Part shown: positions 26,604-34,211 of the stretch, piece after piece
Layout: each line of letters starts with the position of its first letter
How positions within the stretch are numbered: position 1 is the first letter of the stretch
Virus record (IMG/VR): IMGVR_UViG_3300046820_000634
Location: 1-38,420 of that record
Source: a virus
Length of the DNA stretch: 38,420 nucleotides
Reading direction: 5' to 3' (one strand)
Notes under the pieces: generated by a model
What the model was told of the DNA's origin: nothing
Database searches by the model: none
What the model saw: the letters and a program-made list of their open reading frames with translations, nothing else
Made by a program: the position numbers and the translations under genes

Positions 26604-26921
26604 ATGAGTGAACTAAATCAATTAGTAGACCAAATTCGTTTGGCCACAGATTACCAAACCAACAAACAGATACTGCGTGAAAAGATTCAAACGGAACTTC
26701 ACATGCCTTATAACGGTGGCTTGTTTAAAATAACACCGGAGTTGCTGGCATTTGTGGCTACCTGGCCTGTGGAATGGATGTTCTTAGAAGATGTTTATCA
26801 AAACCCAATTAGCATTGACAACACAAAAGTATTTCTAGTAAAAGCACAACAACACTATTCGGCTGTTATGAATGACTGGAATGAACAGCATGCAGAACTA
26901 CGTAAAATCCGCAAAGCCTAG
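26604..26921 (+). CDS. Unknown small protein, first gene of the accessory operon
   Basis: A 105-residue protein I cannot assign. It is mostly helical: residues 1-32 are a charged helix (MSELNQLVDQIRLATDYQTN), followed by an HMPYNGGLFKITPELLAFVATWP segment with exposed aromatics and a long C-terminal helix (FLVKAQQHYSAVMNDWNEQHAEL) ending in a basic tail. No signal peptide, membrane segment or cysteine is present. It is the first gene after the terminator, and its end overlaps the next gene by about 32 to 50 bases depending on which start that gene uses. A structural or regulatory helper for the following enzymes is possible but unsupported. Confidence 0.75.
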   Translation: MSELNQLVDQIRLATDYQTNKQILREKIQTELHMPYNGGLFKITPELLAFVATWPVEWMFLEDVYQNPISIDNTKVFLVKAQQHYSAVMNDWNEQHAELRKIRKA

Positions 26922-27672
26922 TCGCGGTGTGGTGATGTTTGCCACAAATACCAAAGAAACTGACTACATCAGCATAGCTGAACAAAATGCCAGACTGGTA
27001 GAAAAATTTCTTGGACTACCGACTACTATTGTTACTACACAACAAAATTCAGTTAACCGTAGACTAAGTTCAGACACCGGCACATTTGTTGAGTGGAAAA
27101 ATTTGGGCCGGCACGAGGCCTATGCGGCCAGCCCCTATGACGAAACTATTTTATTAGACTCGGACTATTTGATATTTGACAACAGTCTGTTAAAGTTATT
27201 TAAAACTGAATTTGACTATTTGTTGTTTAATAAAAATCAATATGTAAACAAGCCTAATGTACCTTGGGTAATGGGCCCTCACAGTTTGCCATATGTATGG
27301 GCCACAGCGGTACTGTTTCGTAAAAGCACTCGAAGCCAAATGTTTTTTGATCTAGTGGGCAAAATACAACGCAACTACGGATACTACAAGTTATTGTACA
27401 ATATTCAAGAAAGTAATTACCGCAATGATTATGCCTTTGCAATTGCACACTACATTATAAACGGATATAGTTTGTCGTTGGATACTTTTGCACCTTGGCC
27501 AATTACCACCTTTGCTGGCCCGATAGCTGACATCAAATACAATACTCATGTTGTAGTTAAAGATGATACCAAGGCCTATGTTTTGCCCAAGCAAAATTTA
27601 CACATACTAAGCAAAGAGTTTTTAATCAGCAGTAAGTTTAAACAATTAGTGGATCAAGCAGTTAATGAATAA
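26890..27672 (+). CDS. Nucleotide-sugar-transferase-like protein A (GT-A-like fold)
   Basis: About 260 residues. The core starts at RGVVMFATNTKETDYISIAEQNARL and contains RHEAYAASPYDETILLDSDYLIFDN, a PY-(D)-E-T-hydrophobic-D-S-D pattern typical of GT-A-like transferases in which the DxD (Asp90/Asp92 from this start) binds the metal-sugar nucleotide. It aligns with the next gene (G-(F/V)-V-x-F-A-x-N-T near the start; R...PY.ET....SD), so the two are paralogues. The start is uncertain: ATGs at 26872, 26881 and 26890 are in frame; 26890 has GGA 9 bases upstream and best matches the paralogue. Its sugar donor and acceptor are unknown. A role in glycan synthesis is family-level inference. Confidence 0.65.
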   Translation: MQNYVKSAKPSRGVVMFATNTKETDYISIAEQNARLVEKFLGLPTTIVTTQQNSVNRRLSSDTGTFVEWKNLGRHEAYAASPYDETILLDSDYLIFDNSLLKLFKTEFDYLLFNKNQYVNKPNVPWVMGPHSLPYVWATAVLFRKSTRSQMFFDLVGKIQRNYGYYKLLYNIQESNYRNDYAFAIAHYIINGYSLSLDTFAPWPITTFAGPIADIKYNTHVVVKDDTKAYVLPKQNLHILSKEFLISSKFKQLVDQAVNE

Positions 27673-28525
27673 ACAAGGACAAGGATTTGTAACATTTGCG
27701 ATCAACACAGATGATGTTGATTACTTACGACTAGCTTACCTGCAGGCGCTAAATATTAAAACAACACAACCTAACGCAAGCGTTTCGGTTATTGTTGATC
27801 CAGCAACACGGGAGAAAGTAAATGCTAGGCATACTGATGTGTTCAGCCATATTATTACTTGCGATAGCGGCGGTGTTAGTGATCGCGAAACTAACTTCAG
27901 ACGAGAATCACAAGTATTCCGACTTACCCCTTATAAAGAAACGATAAAGGTAGAGTCGGACTTATTATTCACTCGTGACACCAGTCATTGGTGGACTGCA
28001 CTACGTTTAAAAAATCTAGCTTTAAGCACAGGTTGTAAAAATTATTGGCAATTACCTAGTTCTGTGCGTAAGTATCGCAGAGTCTTCGACGACAATCAAT
28101 TGCCAGATGTATACAACGGACTGATGTATTTTAGATACAGTCAAGAAGCCAGTCGATTCTTTAGCCTAGCAGAACATATATTTGAAAATTGGGACACAGT
28201 TCAAACAACGTTAAAAAATTGTAGAGATACAGTAATCAGTACAGATTTAGTATATGCGATAACAGCACACATACTAGGTCGCGAAGAATATACAATTCCC
28301 AGTTTAGATTTCTTTAACTTTGTGCATATGAAATCCGGCATACAAGGGTGGTCTGATGAAAACCCCTGGACCAATTATGCAGTTAGCGAAGTTGACAACA
28401 ACATGATCCGCATAAACAATTTAAATCAATACAGTCCTGTGCATTACTACCATAAAGAGTTTGCCACAGATGAGTTAATCGAATACTATGAGCAAAGAAT
28501 TAGAACAAGCAATACGCGAGTTTAA
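27665..28525 (+). CDS. Nucleotide-sugar-transferase-like protein B, paralogue of the upstream gene
   Basis: A 286-residue protein beginning QGFVTFAINTDDVDYLRLAYLQALNI, parallel to the upstream protein, with the same FRRESQVFRLTPYKETIKVESDLLF block. The metal-binding DxD is altered to Glu97-Ser-Asp99, which may change metal use or indicate a non-catalytic partner. The middle (DTSHWWTALRLKNLALSTGC) and C-terminal part (GRVP-free, SLDFFNFVHMKSGIQGW...NQYSPVHYYHKEF) are again shared in style with phage-encoded transferase-like proteins. It overlaps the upstream gene by 8 bases and the downstream one by 38, implying translational coupling. A heteromeric pair with its paralogue is possible. Confidence 0.65.
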   Translation: MNKQGQGFVTFAINTDDVDYLRLAYLQALNIKTTQPNASVSVIVDPATREKVNARHTDVFSHIITCDSGGVSDRETNFRRESQVFRLTPYKETIKVESDLLFTRDTSHWWTALRLKNLALSTGCKNYWQLPSSVRKYRRVFDDNQLPDVYNGLMYFRYSQEASRFFSLAEHIFENWDTVQTTLKNCRDTVISTDLVYAITAHILGREEYTIPSLDFFNFVHMKSGIQGWSDENPWTNYAVSEVDNNMIRINNLNQYSPVHYYHKEFATDELIEYYEQRIRTSNTRV

Positions 28526-28832
28526 GGCGCCGCTACCAGTGGTATTAGAATACCGTTTGTATTACGATACAAATGGAAAACCCGTATCTATGAGCAGCCA
28601 CAACCACCCAACCGGAGATTATATTGTTATTCCAAAAGATATATATGATCGTGCCAACTACAACTACCGGGTGGTAAATGGTAAGTTGGAATCACTTGAC
28701 CAATCCACTACATTTCGTGTACAATTACGTAAGAGTACATCTGGTATGCCGGTAGTAGCAGGGCATGCCAGTTTGCCCATTGAGCCCAACGAAGAATATA
28801 CCAACATAGAGTACTATGACAGAAATAATTGA
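28488..28832 (+). CDS. Unknown 114-aa protein in the transferase block
   Basis: A compact, probably beta-rich protein: VVLEYRLYYDTNGKPVSMSSHNHPTGDYIVIPKDIYDRANYNYRVVNGKLESLD and a C-terminal strand set VQLRKSTSGMPVVAGHASLPIEP. A similar EYRLYYDE-G-P...YIV sequence is, from memory, frequent next to phage glycosyltransferase genes, but I know no assigned function. No cysteine, signal peptide or membrane segment. The 38-base overlap with the gene before and 17-base overlap with the glycosyltransferase after it place it firmly in the operon. A carrier or binding accessory protein is a guess. Confidence 0.7.
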   Translation: MSKELEQAIREFKAPLPVVLEYRLYYDTNGKPVSMSSHNHPTGDYIVIPKDIYDRANYNYRVVNGKLESLDQSTTFRVQLRKSTSGMPVVAGHASLPIEPNEEYTNIEYYDRNN

Positions 28833-29715
28833 CATAGCAGATTTAGACTGCATCTTTTTAACCTACGACGAACCTAAGAAAGAAGAGTTTTGGATTCATA
28901 TTCAAAACATGGTTCCGTGGGCTAAACGTGTAGACGGAGTAAAAGGATCAGATGCGGCACATAAAGCCGCTGCCGATGCCAGCGACACTGATCGCTTTGT
29001 TCTTATTGATGGGGATAATATACCCGATCCTGAATTTTTCAACATACAACTTGAACTAGACGACACAAATCGTAATTGCGTGTTTCGTTGGAAGGCACGT
29101 AATGTTGTCAATGGTCTTATGTATGGTAATGGAGGCTTGAGCTGTTGGACCAAAGAGTTTGTCAATACCATGCGTACACATGAAGCCACAGATGGCACAG
29201 CAGAGAATGATGTAGAATTTTGTTTTTATCCCAATTACTGGTCAATGAACGACTGCTACTCAACTACATATCCTAATGCCACAGCTTTTCAAGCATGGCG
29301 TGCCGGATTCCGTGAAGGTGTCAAGATGTGTTTGGACCGCGGTAGTCGTCCGTCACTTACTGACTTCGAACAACGTGTGCATAATCGCAACTATGATCAT
29401 TTGTGCATTTGGCAAAGCGTAGGATCGGATGTTGACAATGGATTCTGGGCTATGTATGGTGCTAGACTCGGAACATACTTAACCATGTTAGAAAATTGGG
29501 ATTATAAGCAAGTGCAAAATTTTGATAGTCTTGCAGATCTTTGGCAACAATACAACAGCGATGATTTGTCGTTGGACCATTGCAAATCTATAGGCGAAAT
29601 ACTAAAAACAAGATTGGATTTACCTATTGTAGATATGGATCCTGAACAAAGCAAATTCTTTAAGCATCACTACAAAAGTCAATTTAAGAATAAAGGAGCA
29701 ATGGTAAGAGAATGA
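28816..29715 (+). CDS. GT-A-like glycosyltransferase
   Basis: A 299-residue protein. The N-terminal half has a Rossmann-like start (LDCIFLTYDEPKKEEFW), the PWAKRVDGVKGSDAAHKAAADAS segment and FVLIDGDNIPDPEFF, in which Asp65-Gly-Asp67-Asn68 is the DxD-type metal and sugar-nucleotide site of GT2-like enzymes. Residues ~100-135 (VVNGLMYGNGGLSCWTKEF, ending near the ENDVEF segment) fit the acceptor side, with the acidic ENDVEF as candidate base. Such proteins transfer a sugar from a nucleotide donor; acceptor unknown. No membrane segment, so it would work in the cytoplasm. The final stop overlaps the amidinotransferase start by ATGA. Confidence 0.72.
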   Translation: MTEIIDIADLDCIFLTYDEPKKEEFWIHIQNMVPWAKRVDGVKGSDAAHKAAADASDTDRFVLIDGDNIPDPEFFNIQLELDDTNRNCVFRWKARNVVNGLMYGNGGLSCWTKEFVNTMRTHEATDGTAENDVEFCFYPNYWSMNDCYSTTYPNATAFQAWRAGFREGVKMCLDRGSRPSLTDFEQRVHNRNYDHLCIWQSVGSDVDNGFWAMYGARLGTYLTMLENWDYKQVQNFDSLADLWQQYNSDDLSLDHCKSIGEILKTRLDLPIVDMDPEQSKFFKHHYKSQFKNKGAMVRE

Positions 29716-30752
29716 GTATAGTTAATAGTCATTGCGGATTTCAACCACTAGAAGAAGTTTGGCTGGGCGATGTTTACCCTGCTAGCTACTACGATCACAT
29801 GCCCTCGGCAGTTAAAGATGCATTTCATACAATCACAGAATGGACTAAAGATGATCTTAGCAAGATTGAAAAGAAATTACAAGAGCTTGGAGTTAACGTT
29901 GTACGTCCTGTGTATAACAGCATTGACGACTGCATCGACAGTAATGGTAATCTCCTCAAACCTGTTGTGGCCTCTCGCGATGATACCCTTGCGTTAGGCA
30001 ATACCTTATATCACTTACGAAATAAGTTTCGGGTAGATCCTTGGCGTAATGCACTGGATCGTTACAAGGCTAGCGGTAGCACAGTGCATGAGATCAGCGA
30101 CGGCCCCTGGTCAACCATTAGTCCGCCTTGTATGGTGCGTATGGGCCAGGACATTTACTTTGACTATATCTACCATGAGCATGTGTTTGGTATCGCTTGT
30201 GAACCACTGGTAGAACTAGCTAAGGACTATCGCTTACACATCAGTATGATTGATGGTCATAGTGATTGTGTATTCTGCCCTGTGCAGGAAGGCTTGATAC
30301 TTACAACACACTACAAGAACAGCTATAACAAAACATTTCCGGGTTGGGAAATTTACAGCCTAACAGATCCTAGCCACAAGAAGCCACTTAACATGGGCAC
30401 AGGATTTCATCAATGGCATATTCCTGATACCAAGATTGGTGCCAACAAAGAGTTTGCCACACATATTCAAACCAAAGCACAAGATTGGGTTGGTAGTTTT
30501 AAAGAAACAGTATTTGATGTTAATTTACTAATTGTTGACGAAAAGAATATTCTCAGTGTAGGTGAAGATCAAGAATTGTTTGAGTTTCTAGCCAAGCGTG
30601 GTATTACTGTTCATGCCTTTAACTTCCGTTGCCGTAACTTCTGGGATGGCGGCATGCATTGTTTAACTAACGATATTCGCAGACGTGGTACTCGTCCTGA
30701 CTTCTTCCCTAATCGTGGCGGTCCAAAACTAGACTGGTTACTAGATGATTAA
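29712..30752 (+). CDS. Amidinotransferase-superfamily enzyme (glycine amidinotransferase-like)
   Basis: A 346-residue protein of the guanidino-group-modifying superfamily. The catalytic set is intact: Asp147 in MGQDIYF (equivalent to the GRDIF Asp of arginine:glycine amidinotransferase), His183-Ser-Asp185 in IDGHSDCVF (the His-x-Asp pair), and Cys317 in DGGMHCLTNDIRR (the GGxxHCxT nucleophile loop). These enzymes form a Cys-amidino intermediate from arginine and pass the amidino group to an amine, or hydrolyse it. Transferase versus deiminase activity cannot be decided from sequence; the GGMHCLTNDIRR loop favours transferase. Lying between two glycosyltransferase-like genes, it might amidinate an amino sugar or amino acid used by them, as in streptidine-type pathways (inference). 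Confidence 0.85.
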   Translation: MSIVNSHCGFQPLEEVWLGDVYPASYYDHMPSAVKDAFHTITEWTKDDLSKIEKKLQELGVNVVRPVYNSIDDCIDSNGNLLKPVVASRDDTLALGNTLYHLRNKFRVDPWRNALDRYKASGSTVHEISDGPWSTISPPCMVRMGQDIYFDYIYHEHVFGIACEPLVELAKDYRLHISMIDGHSDCVFCPVQEGLILTTHYKNSYNKTFPGWEIYSLTDPSHKKPLNMGTGFHQWHIPDTKIGANKEFATHIQTKAQDWVGSFKETVFDVNLLIVDEKNILSVGEDQELFEFLAKRGITVHAFNFRCRNFWDGGMHCLTNDIRRRGTRPDFFPNRGGPKLDWLLDD

Positions 30753-31707
30753 ACTAGAAACTTCTGATGGATTGGTATGGAACTATGATGATCGCATTGT
30801 TGATCTAATCATCGAAGCCAGCCAGCAACAGCAAGTTACCATTGATTTAAATGGGGAAGGTCCTTGTTTAGCAAGTTTAAACTTAATTCCCAAATTAGAA
30901 CGTTTGTGTCGGGTGTTTAGCTGGCCCAAGGAAAAGTTTCATATTAGAACTTGTAATGTCCTAGAAGATACCAGTCAATGGCCAATGACCGTTGATGTAA
31001 ATGGTCTAGTAGAAATACGCCAAGGGCAACAGTTAAAGTATATAGCCAACAAAACCATTGAAAAACATTTTGGCATTTTTATTGGTCGCAGTAACAGTTT
31101 TAGATTGTGGCTAACCAGTTTGCTTTACAATGATCACCGAGATCGTAGTACAATTACATTTCACTATGATTATCGTAGTGACTTTCATCGTGACAACTTA
31201 GGCATTGATAGATTGTTACCTGAGCTAGACAATATCGGTCGTCTTGATGAAATAGCCAATTTAGTTAAAGCTAGCCCAATTGGTAATAATACGACCTACC
31301 CTATATTGTGTCCTCAGAACTTCGATGTTATAAAACAATACGACAAAATATTCCTAGACGTAGCTTGCGAAACTTATTTCACAGGACAAACATTTTTCCC
31401 AACAGAAAAAACCTGGAGATCTATTATTAGTTGTACTCCTTTTGTAGTACAAGGACCTATAGGATATTTGAAAAATCTAAAGCGTCTAGGATTTAAAACA
31501 TTTGATCAATATTGGTCAGAAGAGTACGATGCCGCAGGCGGAGCATTAAGATTGTACGAACTTAAAAATGTTATAGACTATATTGGCAGTAAAACTGTAA
31601 ACGAAATCAATGCTATGTACCAAGACATGCAACCCGTATTACAACACAATCAACAGGTATTTAAAGAGTTAACTTTTAAAAAGATTAAAGAAGAATTCAA
31701 TGTCTAA
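30745..31707 (+). CDS. Glycosyltransferase-like protein (GT-B / GT10-like C-terminus)
   Basis: A 320-residue protein with a conserved C-terminal half: IFLDVACETYFTGQTFFPTEKTWRSIISCTPFVVQGPIGYLKNLKRLGFKTFDQYWSEEYD. Glu209 and Glu221 in E-x11-E spacing, the TEK motif and the GF-x-TF loop resemble the nucleotide-sugar side of GT-B enzymes such as fucosyltransferase-like families, and I have seen the same pattern in many phage proteins called hypothetical. The N-terminal ~130 residues (LVWNYDDRIVDLIIEAS, GIFIGRSNSFRLWLTSLLY) are the probable acceptor part. Neighbours are an amidinotransferase and the first radical SAM gene, with 8-base overlaps on both sides. Activity is inferred. Confidence 0.6.
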   Translation: MIKLETSDGLVWNYDDRIVDLIIEASQQQQVTIDLNGEGPCLASLNLIPKLERLCRVFSWPKEKFHIRTCNVLEDTSQWPMTVDVNGLVEIRQGQQLKYIANKTIEKHFGIFIGRSNSFRLWLTSLLYNDHRDRSTITFHYDYRSDFHRDNLGIDRLLPELDNIGRLDEIANLVKASPIGNNTTYPILCPQNFDVIKQYDKIFLDVACETYFTGQTFFPTEKTWRSIISCTPFVVQGPIGYLKNLKRLGFKTFDQYWSEEYDAAGGALRLYELKNVIDYIGSKTVNEINAMYQDMQPVLQHNQQVFKELTFKKIKEEFNV

Positions 31708-33082
31708 AAGCGTATTCATGTCATCTGCAGAAGAAATGAAGGACAAGTTAGGTCCTGCACTCTGTTTGGCCAAATGGCAGCAGGTTAGTTTACACCTGCC
31801 CACAGGATTAACCAACAGTTGTTATCATCCACCGTTGCACTATATTGATCCAGAACCACTAAGTGATAATCCTGGTGCACTACATAACACAGCATACAAG
31901 AAACAACAGCGTGTTATCATGCTTAAAAATGAAAAGCCCGGCGAGTGTAGTTATTGTTGGAACATAGAAAAACACGGACAGTTAAGCGATCGTCATTATC
32001 GCTCAGGTGAGCCGTGGGCCGCAGAACATTTTGATACCATTGTAAACAGCACAGGAGAAGAGGATGTTATCCCTAGTTATGTCGAAGTTAATTTTAATCA
32101 CGCTTGTAATCTTAGTTGTTCTTACTGTAGTCCACAATTTAGTAGCACTTGGCAAGCGGAAGTGGAAAAGTTTGGAGGATACCCAACATCGACTGTTCAT
32201 AACGATCCTGTATACTTTACTGGTCGCAAACAGCCTATTCCTCATAGCCATACTAATCCATATGTTGAAGCTTTTTGGCAATGGTGGCCTGACCTTTACC
32301 CTAAGCTAAAACATTTTCGTATGACTGGTGGCGAGCCACTAATGGATAAGAATACCTATAAGGTGTTTGACTATGTGCTGGCATTGCCCAAGCCCGATTT
32401 ACACTTAAATGTAACCAGTAACTTCAGCGTAGAACAAAGTTTATTTGACAAGTATTTAGGATATGTGCAGGCTTTGTGCAACACACAAATTGAACATTTT
32501 ATGCAGTATGTAAGTGTTGATACAGGCGTAGATTCCCATGCAGAGTATATTCGTGCTGGGTTAAACTATAAACGCATGACCAATAACGTCAATAGATATT
32601 TGCACGAAGCTCCGCATAGAAACAGTTTAACTTTTATTATTACTATGAACAACCTTAGTGTTATTGGACTGCAAAACTTATTGGAATGGATACTGGGCCT
32701 TAGAGAAACACATAGCAAAACATATCAACGAGTTTGGTTTGACACTCCATTGTTACGCACACCTAGTTGGCAGAGTTTACAAATACTTCCACCTGTGTAT
32801 GCAGATAGATTAGAGCATATTGCTGATTGGATGGAACTGCATTTAGAAACGCCCGACAAGCCATTTCAAGGATTTAAGGATTACGAAGTACAAAGACTAC
32901 GTCGTGATATAGCATGGATGCGTGAAGGACAAAACTTAGATCCTTTGTACATTAAACAACAACGTGCTGATTTCTTTAGATTCTTTAACGAATACGATAA
33001 ACGACATCAAAAACAGTTTGAAGTTGTTTTCCCTAGCATGGTCGAATTCTGGAAGGAATGTAGATATCATGCCCAACGATAA
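31700..33082 (+). CDS. Radical SAM protein 1 (class I: Cys-His-Pro N-terminal auxiliary domain)
   Basis: A 460-residue radical SAM enzyme. The SAM-binding cluster is Cys136, Cys140, Cys143 (CNLSCSYC), followed by TGGEP at 209-213 that contacts the SAM amino group. Before the core, residues 22-90 hold Cys22, Cys41 (NSCYHPP), Cys83 and Cys86 (CSYCWNIE), enough for one auxiliary [4Fe-4S] cluster, like a twitch domain placed N-terminally. After the barrel there is a charged tail: DFFRFFNEYDKRHQKQFEVVFP. An equivalent tail is found in the other four complete copies. Known relatives act on peptides or sugars; the substrate here is unknown. Its Cys-pattern and LHNT..KK..R segment match radical SAM protein 3, so they form one subfamily. 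Confidence 0.88.
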   Translation: MSKSVFMSSAEEMKDKLGPALCLAKWQQVSLHLPTGLTNSCYHPPLHYIDPEPLSDNPGALHNTAYKKQQRVIMLKNEKPGECSYCWNIEKHGQLSDRHYRSGEPWAAEHFDTIVNSTGEEDVIPSYVEVNFNHACNLSCSYCSPQFSSTWQAEVEKFGGYPTSTVHNDPVYFTGRKQPIPHSHTNPYVEAFWQWWPDLYPKLKHFRMTGGEPLMDKNTYKVFDYVLALPKPDLHLNVTSNFSVEQSLFDKYLGYVQALCNTQIEHFMQYVSVDTGVDSHAEYIRAGLNYKRMTNNVNRYLHEAPHRNSLTFIITMNNLSVIGLQNLLEWILGLRETHSKTYQRVWFDTPLLRTPSWQSLQILPPVYADRLEHIADWMELHLETPDKPFQGFKDYEVQRLRRDIAWMREGQNLDPLYIKQQRADFFRFFNEYDKRHQKQFEVVFPSMVEFWKECRYHAQR

Positions 33083-34211
33083 ATTCTGTGTTAGACCTTT
33101 TGTGCATAGTCTAGTAGAGACCAACGGCAAGTTTAGACTCTGTTGTCGTGCAGTACCTGAGTCAAACTTTACTGGTCGCACAGAATATAATATCAATCAA
33201 GACACTGTCGAGGATTGGTGGCAAAGTCCGTACATGAACTACTTACGTCTTAACATGCTAGCCGGCAATACACTAACTGAGTGTGAACGCTGTGATAGAC
33301 AAGAGTCTATGGGTGCAACAAGTTTTAGGCGGCATAGCAATAAACAATTTGGAATAGTCACACAAGCAGATGCTGTGCCACGTGATTGGGAATTTCAGAT
33401 CACCAACTTGTGCAATTTAAAATGCATGATGTGTAGTAGTCAAAACAGTAGTCAATTACTCAACGAGAATGTAGTATTGTTTGGTATACCCGATACACAA
33501 CAGCAATATCAGTGGAATGAGCACAGCCATGCTACTATAACTAAATTGTTTGAAACATTGGACAGTGCAGTACTACGTGGTGGAGAACCATTTATGGTCC
33601 CTTGGATTAAAGATTTATTAGCGAACATACCCAAATCTCGTGCCCAAGAAATCACATTGTTGTTTAATACAAACTTAACTAAAGTTACTCCTGAGATCAT
33701 GCAAGTGCTGGCCAAGTTTAAACACATCAAGTTTAGTTGTAGTATAGATGCTGTTGACCAATTAAACCATTACATACGTTTTCCTAGTAATTGGGAAGAT
33801 ATTGAACGTGCATTGGCGTTAGCCAAAACATTGCCAAACGCAAATGTATTTTTGAATACTTGTGTTCAAAATTTGAATGTACTGCATTTAGATAAACTAT
33901 TGGAATGGGCCAATCAACGCAAACTGTTTGTGTTGCTGGACGTATTAACTGAACCAAAAATATTTGAAGCTACTAATTTACCAAATGATTTGGTACTAAC
34001 AGCAATGGCTAGACTCAATGCAGTTAAAAATAAAATAGATTATAATATGGTTTCCGGACTTGACGGATTAATCAAAACATTGTATAATAGTAGATACTCT
34101 AATGATCAATGGATGGAAATGATTTCTGTTGTTAATCTAAGAGACCAACATAGAGGTGTTAGCGTACTAGACGTTAACCCAGAATTTAAAGATTATTGGT
34201 ATGCCACGTAA
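33069..34211 (+). CDS. Radical SAM protein 2 (class II: CxxPF...CC N-terminal auxiliary domain)
   Basis: A 380-residue enzyme. I start it at ATG 33069 (MPNDKFCVRPF), because this aligns exactly with radical SAM protein 5 (MPNANICMLPW) and overlaps the previous stop by only 14 bases, although the frame is open further upstream. Auxiliary cysteines: Cys7, Cys25-Cys26, Cys72, Cys75 (ECERCDRQE). SAM cluster: Cys115, Cys119, Cys122 (CNLKCMMC). RGGEP at 170-174 replaces the usual TGGEP. The barrel continues with FSCSIDAVDQLNHYIRFPSNW, the (S/A)-x-D....YIR pattern shared by the cluster. C-terminal tail: LRDQHRGVSVLDVNPEF. Reaction unknown. Confidence 0.86.
   Translation: MPNDKFCVRPFVHSLVETNGKFRLCCRAVPESNFTGRTEYNINQDTVEDWWQSPYMNYLRLNMLAGNTLTECERCDRQESMGATSFRRHSNKQFGIVTQADAVPRDWEFQITNLCNLKCMMCSSQNSSQLLNENVVLFGIPDTQQQYQWNEHSHATITKLFETLDSAVLRGGEPFMVPWIKDLLANIPKSRAQEITLLFNTNLTKVTPEIMQVLAKFKHIKFSCSIDAVDQLNHYIRFPSNWEDIERALALAKTLPNANVFLNTCVQNLNVLHLDKLLEWANQRKLFVLLDVLTEPKIFEATNLPNDLVLTAMARLNAVKNKIDYNMVSGLDGLIKTLYNSRYSNDQWMEMISVVNLRDQHRGVSVLDVNPEFKDYWYAT

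Noticed and set aside
28488-28832. 114-aa protein as a RiPP precursor for the radical SAM enzymes
   Set aside because: It looks like a folded beta protein without a leader/core division and lies several genes away from the radical SAM array.
32964-33068. Longer N-terminus for radical SAM protein 2
   Set aside because: The extra residues lie wholly inside the previous gene; the ATG at 33069 aligns with the start of protein 5 and gives a normal short overlap.
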